From positions 62,001 through 126,000 of the forward strand of contig NZ_JAEQBW010000010.1 of NCBI RefSeq assembly GCF_016679925.1: a stretch of 64,000 nucleotides of DNA. The letters are read 5' to 3'. Shown in pieces: positions 1-8,446 of this stretch; position 1 is the stretch's first letter; the number at the start of each line of letters is the position of its first letter. A program made the translations under genes and the position numbers. The stretch is from Marivirga aurantiaca (GTDB taxonomy: Bacteria; Bacteroidota; Bacteroidia; Cytophagales; Cyclobacteriaceae). The notes under the pieces are model-generated. The model was not told the origin of the DNA, did not search any database, and saw nothing but the letters and a program-made list of their open reading frames with translations.

Positions 1-47
1 ATGGCAGCTTTCTTTCTCCTTCATTATCCCATTTAAATAAAAATTAT

Positions 48-1175
48 ATGAAAACAAGAATATGGATGACCACATTCGCTGCTGTTATAATGGCCGCGTT
101 TATCGGTGGTTGCAAAGATGAAAATGTTGAAATGACTGGCATCTGCCCAGAGGTAGTTTCAACCACACCGGAAGATTTGGAAACAAATGTGGTGCGTAAC
201 GAAATTGTAACTGTAACCTTTAATGGTGCTATCAATCCGGAATCGATAACTCCGGCAGCTTTTGGTTTAAGTGTAACTGCCAATACAAACGGTAGAGATA
301 TTGCTGCACAAGCTGTTACAGGCGACATGGCTTATGATGCAAGTACTTTTACTTTATCATTTACTCCCTCAAACCTGCTTTCCCCCAATACAAACTATAC
401 GGGTACTATATTTTCCTCTATAGAAGATTTAATGGGCAACGAAATGCAGGCGGATTATACCTGGAGCTTTACAACTAATGCAAACATCAGTACTGGAACA
501 GGAACAGAGGTAATAGCTGTTGATTTAAAATCCGTTGAAAGATTTGGCATAATTGCCGGAGTTGGCGTGAGTAATGAAGCCGGCTTTAGTGAGATCCGTA
601 ATCTGGATGTAGGTATCAGCCCCGGTCTTCGATCTTCAATTACAGGTTTTCCACCTGCTATTATTGTAAATGGCGATATGTTTGCTTCTGATGATTTAGC
701 ACCGGCCGGAGTGGCAGATATGCTCACAGAAGCAAAGCTGCACCTGGAAGAAGTCTATCTTTTTACTGAAGGAGCATCTTCACCTGCCCCTGCTACTGTA
801 GAAGGTGACCAAGGTGGTAAAACATTGGCTCCCGGCATATATAAATCAACATCAACACTTTTGATACAATCAGGTGACTTAACCCTGGACGCAAAGGGTG
901 ACCCTAATGCTGTTTGGATTTTCCAGATTGCTTCTGATTTTACAACAGTAGGCGGAGCCGGAGGAAGTATAATTCTAACGGATGGCGCACAAGCCAAAAA
1001 TATTTTTTGGCAGGTAGGAAGTTCTGCTACAATAGGGGATTTCACCATATTCAAAGGAAACGTATTGGCTTTAACTTCAATTACCATGAATTCAGGAGCT
1101 GTTGCAGAAGGTAGAATGTTGGCCAGAAATGGTTCAGTAACTATGACCGACACCAACATAATCGAGAAGCCTTAA
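48..1175 (+). CDS. DUF3494 ice-binding-like lipoprotein with N-terminal Ig-like domain
   Basis: Predicted exported, lipid-anchored protein. Residues 1-22 are a lipoprotein signal ending in a lipobox Cys (FIGGC, Cys22). Residues about 35-145 look like a bacterial Ig-like (Big_5) domain (VVSTTPEDLETNVV, ending YTWSFTT). Residues about 160-375 carry the landmarks of DUF3494, the beta-solenoid family that includes ice-binding proteins: NAVWIFQIASDF, AKNIFWQVGSSATIG and GRMLARNGSVTM. Members of the family bind ice in some polar microbes, but many have other or unknown adhesive roles, so ice binding is only inferred. It ends 13 bp before the OmpA-family gene and is probably co-transcribed with it. 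A short frame closed by TAA at 34-36 just before it could be the tail of an upstream gene; this is not provable here. Confidence 0.85.
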   Translation: MKTRIWMTTFAAVIMAAFIGGCKDENVEMTGICPEVVSTTPEDLETNVVRNEIVTVTFNGAINPESITPAAFGLSVTANTNGRDIAAQAVTGDMAYDASTFTLSFTPSNLLSPNTNYTGTIFSSIEDLMGNEMQADYTWSFTTNANISTGTGTEVIAVDLKSVERFGIIAGVGVSNEAGFSEIRNLDVGISPGLRSSITGFPPAIIVNGDMFASDDLAPAGVADMLTEAKLHLEEVYLFTEGASSPAPATVEGDQGGKTLAPGIYKSTSTLLIQSGDLTLDAKGDPNAVWIFQIASDFTTVGGAGGSIILTDGAQAKNIFWQVGSSATIGDFTIFKGNVLALTSITMNSGAVAEGRMLARNGSVTMTDTNIIEKP

Positions 1176-1188
1176 TTAAAAAACTATT

Positions 1189-3234
1189 ATGAAAAAAATA
1201 ACTACCAATACAAACGAGAAACCCTTAGGGTTTCTCGTTAACAGACTGAATATTAAATGCTTTATTTTCAGTCTTTTGATTTTAATAGGTATACAAGTGC
1301 CATTAATGGCACAAGATGCAGAATACACTAAACCCTCATTCCGTTTTGGTTTGGCGGCAGGTGGAAACTTCAACTTTTATACTGGTACTACACAACGTTT
1401 AAATCAGGACTTAACAGTACCTACTGCATTCCGACAAGGTAATGGCATAGGACTTTATGTGGCTCCCTTAATTGAGTACCACCGTCCAGGCTCCCTTCTG
1501 GGAGTTATGTTGCAGGCAGGTTATGATAGTCGCAGAGGCTCATTCGATCAGGTGATGACACCTTGTAATTGTGAGGCCGACTTAAAAACAGAGCTTAGTT
1601 ACATTACAATAGAACCCAGTTTACGTTTTGCCCCATTCAGGTCTTCATTTTATATTTATGCAGGCCCACGCTTTGCATTTAATATGGAAAAAGCATTCAC
1701 TTATAGCCAAAAAGCAAATGCCGATTTTCCCGAACAAGAAGACAAAGAAGATGTAAATGGAGATTTCAGTAATATGAATTCTGTACTTCTTTCTATGCAA
1801 ATAGGTGCAGGATACGATATTGAATTATCATCCAAAGAAAATAAAACGCAGTATGTCATTTCTCCCTTTGTAGCTTTTCATCCTTACATTGGTCAGGAGC
1901 CTCGTTCCATCGAAACATGGAATGTAACTACCTTAAGAGCGGGTGTAGCATTTAAGATAGGTAGTGGACAAAAAATTGACGAAAAGGAAAATACCGCAAC
2001 TATTGGTCTTGCTGAGGCCCCTTCTGCTTCCAGAGTCAAATTTTCAGTGATTTCTCCGGAGAACATTCCTGTTGAACGAAGAGTAAGAGAAACATTCCCT
2101 TTGCGTAATTATGTGTTTTTCGACATGGGTTCTAATAACATTCCTGAGCGATATGTATTGTTGACTAAAGATCAGGTGAAAGATTTTAAAGAGGATCAAC
2201 TGGAAGTTTTTACACCTAAAAAGTTGTCAGGGCGTTCAGAAAGAGCCATGGTTGTATATTACAACCTGATCAATATTGTGGGTGACAGAATGGGCAAAAA
2301 CCCTCAGGCTACAATTACCCTGGTAGGTTCATCAGAAACCAGTAATGCTGATGGAAGAGCCATGGCAGAATCAGTTAAGCAATATCTTACAAGTGTATTC
2401 TCCATTGATCCGGCAAGGATAAAGGTTGAAGGACGTGAAAAACCAAAAGTTGTGTCAGGGCCGGAAGGTGGCACTATGGATCTCGCACTTCTTAGTGAAG
2501 ATGACCGCAGGGTATCTATCGAAAGCAATTCACCTGCTATGCTAATGGAATTTCAAAGCGGGCCGGAAGCTCCTCTTAAACCGGTGCAATTTGAAGCCGT
2601 ACAGATAGCACCACTTGACAGTTATATCACTTTTATAGCTGAAGGTTCAAATAAAGCATTTTCATCATGGTCGGTAGAAACAGAAGGCAAAAATGGTGAG
2701 GTTAAATACTTTGGTCCTTTTAATCAGGAAAAAGTGAGTATCCCTGGCAAATCCGTTATGGGCACACGTCCTGAGGGAGAATACAAAGTAACCATGGTGG
2801 GGAAAACCAATAATAATGAAGTTGTAAAAGAAAAAAAGACAGTTAATATGGTTCTTTGGACACCCGCAGAAGATGAAATAGGCATGCGATATAGTGTGAT
2901 CTATGAATTCAATGAATCCAAATCTATCCGTATTTACGAAAAATATCTTACAGAAATAGTAGCTCCAAAAATACCTGCAAACGGTAAAGTTATTATTCAT
3001 GGGTATTCTGACAAAATAGGAGACAAAGAAAACAACAAGGAATTATCTGAGGCCAGAGCTAATGATGTAAGGCAAATTTTGAAAAAAGCTTTAGCTAAAG
3101 CAGGTAAAAAGGATGTTCGATTTGAAGTGTATGGTTTTGGTGAAGATACTCAATTGGCACCATTTGATAATGAATTACCGGAAGGACGTTTCTATAACCG
3201 TACGGTAGTGATTGATATCATACCCAACAAGTAA
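1189..3234 (+). CDS. OmpA family outer-membrane protein
   Basis: Outer-membrane protein of 681 aa. The signal peptide lies unusually far in: a 23-residue polar stretch precedes the hydrophobic segment CFIFSLLILIGIQVPLMAQ. No ATG, GTG or TTG nearer the hydrophobic core leaves a usable signal, so the start at 1189 is kept. The N-terminal half (residues about 45-265) reads as an outer-membrane beta-barrel of the porin/PorT type, with a CNCE motif. A middle region (about 300-460) contains a first OmpA-like stretch (ATITLVGSSETS), and the C-terminus (about 570-681) is an OmpA peptidoglycan-binding domain (VIIHGYSDKIGDKENN, LSEARANDVRQIL, FYNRTVVIDI). It follows the DUF3494 gene by 13 bp, suggesting a shared operon and cell-surface role. 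Confidence 0.88.
   Translation: MKKITTNTNEKPLGFLVNRLNIKCFIFSLLILIGIQVPLMAQDAEYTKPSFRFGLAAGGNFNFYTGTTQRLNQDLTVPTAFRQGNGIGLYVAPLIEYHRPGSLLGVMLQAGYDSRRGSFDQVMTPCNCEADLKTELSYITIEPSLRFAPFRSSFYIYAGPRFAFNMEKAFTYSQKANADFPEQEDKEDVNGDFSNMNSVLLSMQIGAGYDIELSSKENKTQYVISPFVAFHPYIGQEPRSIETWNVTTLRAGVAFKIGSGQKIDEKENTATIGLAEAPSASRVKFSVISPENIPVERRVRETFPLRNYVFFDMGSNNIPERYVLLTKDQVKDFKEDQLEVFTPKKLSGRSERAMVVYYNLINIVGDRMGKNPQATITLVGSSETSNADGRAMAESVKQYLTSVFSIDPARIKVEGREKPKVVSGPEGGTMDLALLSEDDRRVSIESNSPAMLMEFQSGPEAPLKPVQFEAVQIAPLDSYITFIAEGSNKAFSSWSVETEGKNGEVKYFGPFNQEKVSIPGKSVMGTRPEGEYKVTMVGKTNNNEVVKEKKTVNMVLWTPAEDEIGMRYSVIYEFNESKSIRIYEKYLTEIVAPKIPANGKVIIHGYSDKIGDKENNKELSEARANDVRQILKKALAKAGKKDVRFEVYGFGEDTQLAPFDNELPEGRFYNRTVVIDIIPNK
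1213..1239 (+). repeat. Perfect 12-bp inverted repeat inside the start of the OmpA-family gene
   Basis: AACGAGAAACCC at 1213-1224 and its exact reverse complement at 1228-1239, separated by TTA. It begins 24 bp downstream of the ATG, within codons upstream of the signal peptide. No T-run follows on either strand, so it is not a classical terminator. It could be an mRNA hairpin that modulates translation of the second gene of the operon, or a protein-binding palindrome. Confidence 0.9.
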
Positions 3235-3253
3235 AATCCACAACTTATAGATT

Positions 3254-3284
3254 AAGAGGCTGCCTTCCTGGTAGCCTCTTTTTT
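3254..3284 (+). terminator. Rho-independent terminator after the OmpA-family gene
   Basis: Stem AGAGGCT / AGCCTCT (3255-3261 with 3273-3279) followed by a run of six T, 20 bp after the OmpA-family stop codon. Confidence 0.85.
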
Positions 3285-3416
3285 ATTTCTAATGGTTTTA
3301 CACAAATGATAAGGCTTCGATTTTCCCGGAATCAGTCAACTATATAAGTTTTGAAAGCTTCTATGTAATAGAATGAAGGTGAAATATCTCCAACTTTACA
3401 AAAAATAAAAGCTATC

Positions 3417-3752
3417 ATGAACATGAACCAACAATTTCCTGATGTTTCTTTTGACAGACGCCCGAAAGTCAAAGAAATGAAAAAATTAAACCTTATAGAA
3501 TTATTCCCTAATGTTTCAACGGAAAGGCTTCCGAAAATTAAAAATGCCTTCCACGGGAAGCTGTCTCAACTATTTCCTGACATCTCAGGGGAGATACGCA
3601 GCAGAACCGAATTTAAACAAAAAATTTACAAAGAGAGAGCCTTACAGTCTTCTGACTTAATAGATAATAAAAACTTAAAATGGATACTGGTTATTTTTAC
3701 ATTATCAATAACTCTTTACGTATGTTTTAATACTTTCAGTCTTAGTATTTAA
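3417..3752 (+). CDS. Small tail-anchored protein with a triplicated FP(D/N)(V/I)S motif
   Basis: Function not recognised. The 111-aa protein repeats a short unit three times: FPDVSFDRRPK, FPNVSTERLPKIK and FPDISGEIRSR, each preceded by a Q/L-rich turn. A single hydrophobic segment near the C-terminus (WILVIFTLSITLYVCF) suggests a tail anchor with the repeats facing the cytoplasm. Charge is strongly basic outside the membrane segment. It stands alone between the OmpA-gene terminator and a convergent hydrolase. The regular repeat pattern and plausible start (ATG at 3417, with another at 3423) make a real gene likely, but no family is known to me. Confidence 0.6.
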   Translation: MNMNQQFPDVSFDRRPKVKEMKKLNLIELFPNVSTERLPKIKNAFHGKLSQLFPDISGEIRSRTEFKQKIYKERALQSSDLIDNKNLKWILVIFTLSITLYVCFNTFSLSI

Positions 3753-3812
3753 TTCGAAATCCGCTTAAAATAGTGCGTATTGAATCTCAGGCTCATTCTT
3801 ATAAAGTAAGCT

Positions 3813-3836
3813 GTAGTTCGCTGCGCTTAAAACTAC
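3813..3836. repeat. Short inverted repeat between convergent genes
   Basis: GTAGTT (3813-3818) and AACTAC (3831-3836) around a CGCTGCGC-containing loop. It lies between two convergent genes (3752 and 3853). There is no T-run, so terminator function is uncertain. Confidence 0.45.
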
Positions 3837-3852
3837 GGATAGAAAGAGGTTT

Positions 3853-4887
3853 TTATAATTTTTCCTTAAACCAATCTATGAGCAATTCATCTCTTTCTTT
3901 TACCTTATCAGAAAATTTGTGGTCAGTTTTAAATTTTTTAAGTGTAAAATCGTAATTGATTTCAGTCAGTTTACTGGCTATTTTATCTGATTGATTTGGA
4001 TTTACCCGTTTGTCTTCTGTACCGCATAGGATAAGTAAACTAGCACTTTTATCTAATTCGTCAGCCCAATATATAACAGAACGTTTTTTCAGTTCTTCTT
4101 CTTTATTTTTTTCATAATTGGGTACTAATTTGGCATACACCTTAGTTTCCATTTCCGGTCTTTCCTTAATTAGCGCTTCTATATCTGATGGACCATTACC
4201 TATTACTGCTGTTTTTATTTTATCAGTGTGTTTTAGGGATAAATAAGTCATCATTCCACCTCTTGACCAACCGAACATACCAATTCTATTGGCATCCCCT
4301 TTTTCTATTTCTTTAGCAGTTTCAATTAAATTGAGGACATCATGAATATCATTACCTCCAAATTCATCATTTTCTCTATAACAACTGGCCATTACAACAT
4401 AACCTTCATTTACTAATTTAGAGGTGGCAAATAGTAATGCATAAAGTGTCTTAGCCTTCGCCATTTTACCAATTTCTTTATTTCCACCCCGGTTAAAAAT
4501 AATTACGGGAAATTTTCCTTCTCTTTTTGGCTCAGCAATTATTCCATTTACCAATAATGAATCACTTTTATAAACTATTACATAAAAATTAATTTGATTC
4601 AAATATTCATAAGTTTTTAATAGTGAATTGTTTTCGGAAATTTTATTCCAAATAGGTGGTATCTCAGAAAGATTAAAACTTTCTTTCGAGAGAATTTGTC
4701 CGTTTTTAAGATTTTTCGCTCTTTTAATATCTTTATCCTGGATTTCTTTATCCAAAATTGTATTGGAAAGTGCCTTTTCATTTTTATAAGATGTATAGTA
4801 CTTGTTGCCGAACTTAAAGCCAATAAAGAGGCAAATAAATATTATAATTACTCCAATAAAAATTCCAATTCGTTTAACTATTTTCAT
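3853..4887 (-). CDS. Membrane-anchored alpha/beta hydrolase of the prolyl oligopeptidase (S9-like) type
   Basis: 344-aa protein with an N-terminal membrane segment (residues about 7-27, IGIFIGVIIIFICLFIGFKF) and an alpha/beta hydrolase domain facing the periplasm. The nucleophile elbow is GWSRGG, the catalytic Asp lies in CGTEDKRVNP, and the His in TDHKF, in the order expected for a dienelactone hydrolase/prolyl oligopeptidase fold. The beta-strand KFPVIIFNRGG matches the oxyanion-hole region. There is no beta-propeller, so it is probably a small esterase or peptidase; the substrate is unknown. The coding sequence is very AT-rich compared with housekeeping genes of the window and is flanked by non-coding DNA with degenerate inverted repeats, so recent acquisition is possible. 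Confidence 0.8.
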   Translation of the reverse strand: MKIVKRIGIFIGVIIIFICLFIGFKFGNKYYTSYKNEKALSNTILDKEIQDKDIKRAKNLKNGQILSKESFNLSEIPPIWNKISENNSLLKTYEYLNQINFYVIVYKSDSLLVNGIIAEPKREGKFPVIIFNRGGNKEIGKMAKAKTLYALLFATSKLVNEGYVVMASCYRENDEFGGNDIHDVLNLIETAKEIEKGDANRIGMFGWSRGGMMTYLSLKHTDKIKTAVIGNGPSDIEALIKERPEMETKVYAKLVPNYEKNKEEELKKRSVIYWADELDKSASLLILCGTEDKRVNPNQSDKIASKLTEINYDFTLKKFKTDHKFSDKVKERDELLIDWFKEKL

Positions 4888-5346
4888 AAATTTTATTTTT
4901 ATGGTATGACTCCTGAACTATTTGTTTGTTACACATTACGCATAAAAAAAGTTGAATTTGTAAATTTGCTGAGTTAACTAAACATAGCAAGCAGGTCCAA
5001 AAAACTGAACCTCTTTTAACGGGTCTCGCTGAAAAGCCACCAACAAAGAGCCCGCGTCAAAAAGCAGAGTGTCTGCGTAAGCAAGGGGATTCCTGATAAT
5101 TTATTTACCGTTTCCTTCGTCACGGCTCACAAATTTCAGGAATGACAGTAGCGGTGAGACAAAGAGGTCAGATAAGCTTGTTAGTAATTTCATTTTGCCT
5201 TTTTATGTAGCAAAAGTCTAACTACTATATCAATGAACAGGAACAACGATCCGGATATAGACTCTGGACTTTTCTAATGATCAAACAAAGTATCTACTTT
5301 ACACATGAGTTTCACATAGCTAAGAAGTATGTGCTATATCGTTATG
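4888..5346. other. 459-bp non-coding stretch with a separated inverted repeat
   Basis: No convincing gene, tRNA or promoter. The only structure seen is ATTCCTGA at 5089-5096 facing TCAGGAAT at 5136-5143, around 39 bp. The base composition is less AT-rich than that of the flanking genes, and the sequence looks like decayed repeat or gene remnant DNA. Confidence 0.4.
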
Positions 5347-6183
5347 TCACCTAGTTTTTTCGTAGTTTGTGTATTTGGCTGTGTTTTCAAGCATATATTT
5401 AGGGCTATTCCCGATAAAAATATCGAAGTATGCTGTATGAGTTGCCCCCATTATTATTAAAACCCTGTCATCCTTAGTTAATGGAATGTCTGAAAAATTG
5501 GTGTACATTCTCAAATTTCTTTTATAAAACTCAGCTATGATATCCGATCCTTCAAAATTTCCAGGAGTATGCATAGTGGCTAAAAAGTTGTAAAAGTCAA
5601 AAGTTTCCGCCTTATACTCCTTTGTATTTATCTCTCTATATTGTTCTAGCAAAGGTTCTTTATTTACTTTTTCGTATTTATCCATAATACTTTGAACATA
5701 AAGACTGTCTGATGCTTTTTGATTAGCAATACTTATTAAACTAGGGTAGTCAAAACCAATTGGATTGTCAATTCCATAAATTTTTTTCGTGCCACTTAAT
5801 CGCGCTACTTCAAGTCCAATAACATTTACTTCTTCCGAATAATTAATTCTATTGCTTTGGTCGTTCTTGTATTTTTGGTACGTTTCGTTAATAAAACCGG
5901 TGCTTTCAGGGGGTATTTCTACACAAATAATTGTTGGTTTGAAATCTACCAAACGGTCAACAATTAGTTTTATGTCTGCTTTAACTGTTGGGTTGTTTAT
6001 GTCCGTAATTGAAGAATGAGCATCTGTGCTTCCACTTAAATGTATAGAACCAAAATTTAGCACTCTAATTTTGTCAGTGATGCTATTTTCAATTTTTGAT
6101 TTATTTTTTACATCTTCTTTTCTTTCCGAATTACAGGCCAAAAAGGATAAGATTAAAATTCCTAATAGAAAAGGTTTCCTCAT
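5347..6183 (-). CDS. DUF5694 domain lipoprotein (TraB/ChaN-like fold)
   Basis: 278-aa lipoprotein: the signal ends at a lipobox Cys (ILSFLAC, Cys17). The body matches DUF5694, a family I link to the TraB/ChaN (EreA/ChaN-like) fold by its conserved pieces: VLNFGSIHLSG near residue 45, IICVEIPPE, YGIDNPIGFDYP, and the C-terminal RVLIIMGATHTAYF block. Related proteins include haem-binding or putative metallo-hydrolases, but the biochemical function of DUF5694 is not established. It is a single gene with non-coding DNA on both sides. The composition is AT-rich like the hydrolase next to it. Confidence 0.75.
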   Translation of the reverse strand: MRKPFLLGILILSFLACNSERKEDVKNKSKIENSITDKIRVLNFGSIHLSGSTDAHSSITDINNPTVKADIKLIVDRLVDFKPTIICVEIPPESTGFINETYQKYKNDQSNRINYSEEVNVIGLEVARLSGTKKIYGIDNPIGFDYPSLISIANQKASDSLYVQSIMDKYEKVNKEPLLEQYREINTKEYKAETFDFYNFLATMHTPGNFEGSDIIAEFYKRNLRMYTNFSDIPLTKDDRVLIIMGATHTAYFDIFIGNSPKYMLENTAKYTNYEKTR

Positions 6184-6473
6184 AATTATTTAGATTGGTT
6201 TTGAGTTAAGTACAATGCTTAGGCTTTGATGATTGGGACTAGAAAGCACTAAGCTTGCCATCTGCTGTAAGCCGCAACACCAAATTATATAGCGGAATAA
6301 ATTTACGAATTGTGGTGAACTTTCCAACTACTACAAAACATTCCTGAACCTCATTTAGGCTTGAAATCACTTCCATTCATAGCCAAAACAACAGCCCCAA
6401 ACTACCGTAACAATACATGACATTAGTCATCTTTTTCACCATTTATAATCAATAAATTGCAGACTATAGCCGG
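6184..6473. other. Non-coding stretch upstream of the CoA-transferase gene
   Basis: Divergent intergenic region with no gene seen. A small palindrome ATGAC-ATTA-GTCAT at 6417-6430 lies 44 bp before the -7 promoter element of the downstream gene and could be an operator; the evidence is weak. Confidence 0.35.
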
Positions 6474-6481
6474 TAAATTTG
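6474..6481 (+). promoter_or_regulatory. Bacteroidota -7 promoter element (TAAATTTG)
   Basis: Exact match to TAnnTTTG, 33 bp before the ATG at 6515. It rules out the in-frame TTG at 6479 as the start of the CoA-transferase because that codon overlaps the promoter. Confidence 0.65.
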
Positions 6482-6514
6482 TACTATCAATCTAAAATTA
6501 AAAACGAAAATACT

Positions 6515-7798
6515 ATGTCCCATTCCATCAAAATAGTAAAACCTGAAGAAGCCGTTTCTCATGTAAAATCCAACCAGCGGATATTTATTCAAGGTGCTGC
6601 CATGACACCCGTTGCCCTCATAGATGCACTGGTAGCCAGGCACAGTGAATTAACCAATGTGGAAATTATGCATTTACATACGGAAGGCAGAGCCGGCTAT
6701 ACAGATGAACAATATCGCATGGCATTTCATATCAACAGTTGTTTTGTTGGAGGTAATGTGAGAAAATGCATACAGGAAGGAAGAGGAGATTACATTCCCA
6801 TTTTCCTGAGCGAGGTGCACTGGTTGTTCAGAAGAAACATCCTGCCTTTAGATGTAGCCTTTATCCAGGTTTCCCCACCTGACATTCATGGCTATTGCTC
6901 TTTGGGCGTTTCAGTAGATATTACTTTACCTGCTATCGAAAATGCCAAAATTGTAATCGCACAAATCAATCCACGGGTTCCCAGAACACATGGAGATGGT
7001 ATTATCCACGTTAGCAAAATCCATTATGCCATTGAAGTAAATGAACCTATCCATGCACACGACCTCACGGAGGCTACAGATATTGAAAAACAAATTGGGG
7101 CGCATGTTGCAGGCTTAGTGGAAGATGGAGCTACACTTCAAATGGGAATTGGGGCCATTCCGAATGCAGCCCTTGAGAATTTACATAACCACAAAAACCT
7201 GGGCATACACACAGAAATGTTTTCAGATGGTATTTTACCTTTGGTTGAAAAGGGCATCATTACTGGAAGCAATAAAGTAGTTAAAAACGGCAAGTTGGTT
7301 ACCTGCTTTGCAGTGGGTTCTCAAAAGCTGTACGACTTCATGAACGACAATCCTATTGTTCATATGAAAGAAGCAGCCTATACCAATGATACAGCCATCA
7401 TCAGGAGAAATCCAAAAGTAACTGCTATTAATTCCGCTATTGAAATTGATATCACCGGTCAGGTTTGTGCGGACACCATTGGCAAATACCAATTTTCAGG
7501 TGTTGGCGGACAAATGGATTTTATAAGGGGAGCATCGCTTTCCGAAGGCGGTAAAGCCATTTTAGCCATGCCTTCCATCACCAATAAAGGGATCAGTAAA
7601 ATAGTGCCTTATTTACGAGAAGGAGCCGGGGTAACCACAACACGGGCGCATGTGCATTACATAGCCACTGAATATGGCGTAGTAGATTTGTTTGGAAAAA
7701 ATCTGAAACAACGTGCTAAAGCCTTAATTTCTATTGCCCATCCTGATGCCAGGGAAGCACTGGACAAAGAAGCTTTTGAGCGGTTTAAGAGTAAATAA
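6515..7798 (+). CDS. Acetyl-CoA hydrolase/transferase family protein
   Basis: 427-aa cytoplasmic enzyme of the acetyl-CoA hydrolase/transferase family (succinyl-CoA:acetate or 4-hydroxybutyrate CoA-transferase type), which moves CoA between short-chain acyl-CoA and a carboxylic acid. The catalytic Glu is expected in GIHTEMFSDG. Other family blocks are FIQGAAMTP near the N-terminus, QMGIGAIPNAAL, GVGGQMDFIRGA and the C-terminal TEYGVVDLFGKN. The length agrees with the family. The start at 6515 (MSHSIKIV) is chosen over an upstream TTG because a promoter element overlaps the latter. Single-gene transcription unit, ending in a hairpin terminator shared with the convergent gene. The exact acyl substrate cannot be read from sequence. 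Confidence 0.9.
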   Translation: MSHSIKIVKPEEAVSHVKSNQRIFIQGAAMTPVALIDALVARHSELTNVEIMHLHTEGRAGYTDEQYRMAFHINSCFVGGNVRKCIQEGRGDYIPIFLSEVHWLFRRNILPLDVAFIQVSPPDIHGYCSLGVSVDITLPAIENAKIVIAQINPRVPRTHGDGIIHVSKIHYAIEVNEPIHAHDLTEATDIEKQIGAHVAGLVEDGATLQMGIGAIPNAALENLHNHKNLGIHTEMFSDGILPLVEKGIITGSNKVVKNGKLVTCFAVGSQKLYDFMNDNPIVHMKEAAYTNDTAIIRRNPKVTAINSAIEIDITGQVCADTIGKYQFSGVGGQMDFIRGASLSEGGKAILAMPSITNKGISKIVPYLREGAGVTTTRAHVHYIATEYGVVDLFGKNLKQRAKALISIAHPDAREALDKEAFERFKSK

Positions 7799-7804
7799 AA
7801 TTTG

Positions 7805-7843
7805 AATCAGAAAAGCCTTTGCATTACAGAGGTTTTTCTGATT
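7805..7843. terminator. Bidirectional terminator between convergent genes
   Basis: Near-perfect 16-bp arms (7805-7820 and 7828-7843, AATCAGAAAAGCCTTT facing AGAGGTTTTTCTGATT) with A-rich and T-rich sides, so it can work on both strands. It overlaps the stop codon of the minus-strand gene. Confidence 0.75.
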
Positions 7844-8318
7844 ATTTTCTTTTTCTATAACTGACTGCTTCAATAGAATCATCCTCTTTCTTGATGTTAG
7901 TTTCTTTTCCTGGTACTATATCAGTATTATGAGCAGATACACAAAACCATTCACTGCCGGTTTTCTGCGCCACAAAAGTAAAAATAGTGTCTCTACTTTT
8001 GAGGTGCTGGTTTCCAATTGCTGTTTGTCCTTCTAAATGAAGTTTAGCATTTACTACAGCAACAGTATCTGAAAGATATTTGGTTTTGATTTTTCTTATG
8101 GAAAGTTTCGAGTTATTGAATAAATATCTCAATCCATAATCATGGGCTTTAAATATATCTTTTTTATTATGCCACCACAGACCTACTACATTAACAAATT
8201 CAGCATCTTCAGCAAATAAATTGGCTATACCTTCTGGCGCTCTGGCATTCCAGGCAGCTACAAAATTTTCCGGCAAGTTCTCAGGTTTTTTTACTTGATT
8301 ATTAGATGGCATATGCAA
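7842..8318 (-). CDS. SnoaL-like / SgcJ-EcaC family protein, copy 2
   Basis: 158-aa protein with a SnoaL-like (DUF4440) alpha+beta cone fold of the NTF2 superfamily. Recognisable parts are FVAAWNARAPEGIANLFAED near residue 19, the GLWWHNK segment, and the DTVAVVNAKLHLEG and RDTIFTFVAQKTG strands. Such small proteins range from polyketide cyclases and isomerases to ligand-binding proteins of unknown role; no catalytic set is evident. The paralogue 129 bp upstream on the same strand shares the layout (FV-AWN-R, GLW-H-K, DT-A-V-A-L-L), so the pair arose by tandem duplication. This copy has an extra charged C-terminal tail of about 20 residues. Met3 is an alternative start. Confidence 0.75.
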   Translation of the reverse strand: MHMPSNNQVKKPENLPENFVAAWNARAPEGIANLFAEDAEFVNVVGLWWHNKKDIFKAHDYGLRYLFNNSKLSIRKIKTKYLSDTVAVVNAKLHLEGQTAIGNQHLKSRDTIFTFVAQKTGSEWFCVSAHNTDIVPGKETNIKKEDDSIEAVSYRKRK

Positions 8319-8446
8319 GTTCTTTATTACCTTAACTTATTTCAATCCATTTTGTGTTAATACAATTTTCTAAAGCATCTGAGAAGACTCATACGCTAAC
8401 ATTATGGAAAAATCTACAACATAAGATACATCGACTGGAGCGATTT

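Noticed and set aside
3813-3836. Integron attC site
   Set aside because: Only a short inverted repeat; no GTTRRRY core pair, no integrase, no cassette row.
6479-6514. Upstream TTG start for the CoA-transferase
   Set aside because: It overlaps the -7 promoter element; ATG at 6515 fits the family N-terminus.
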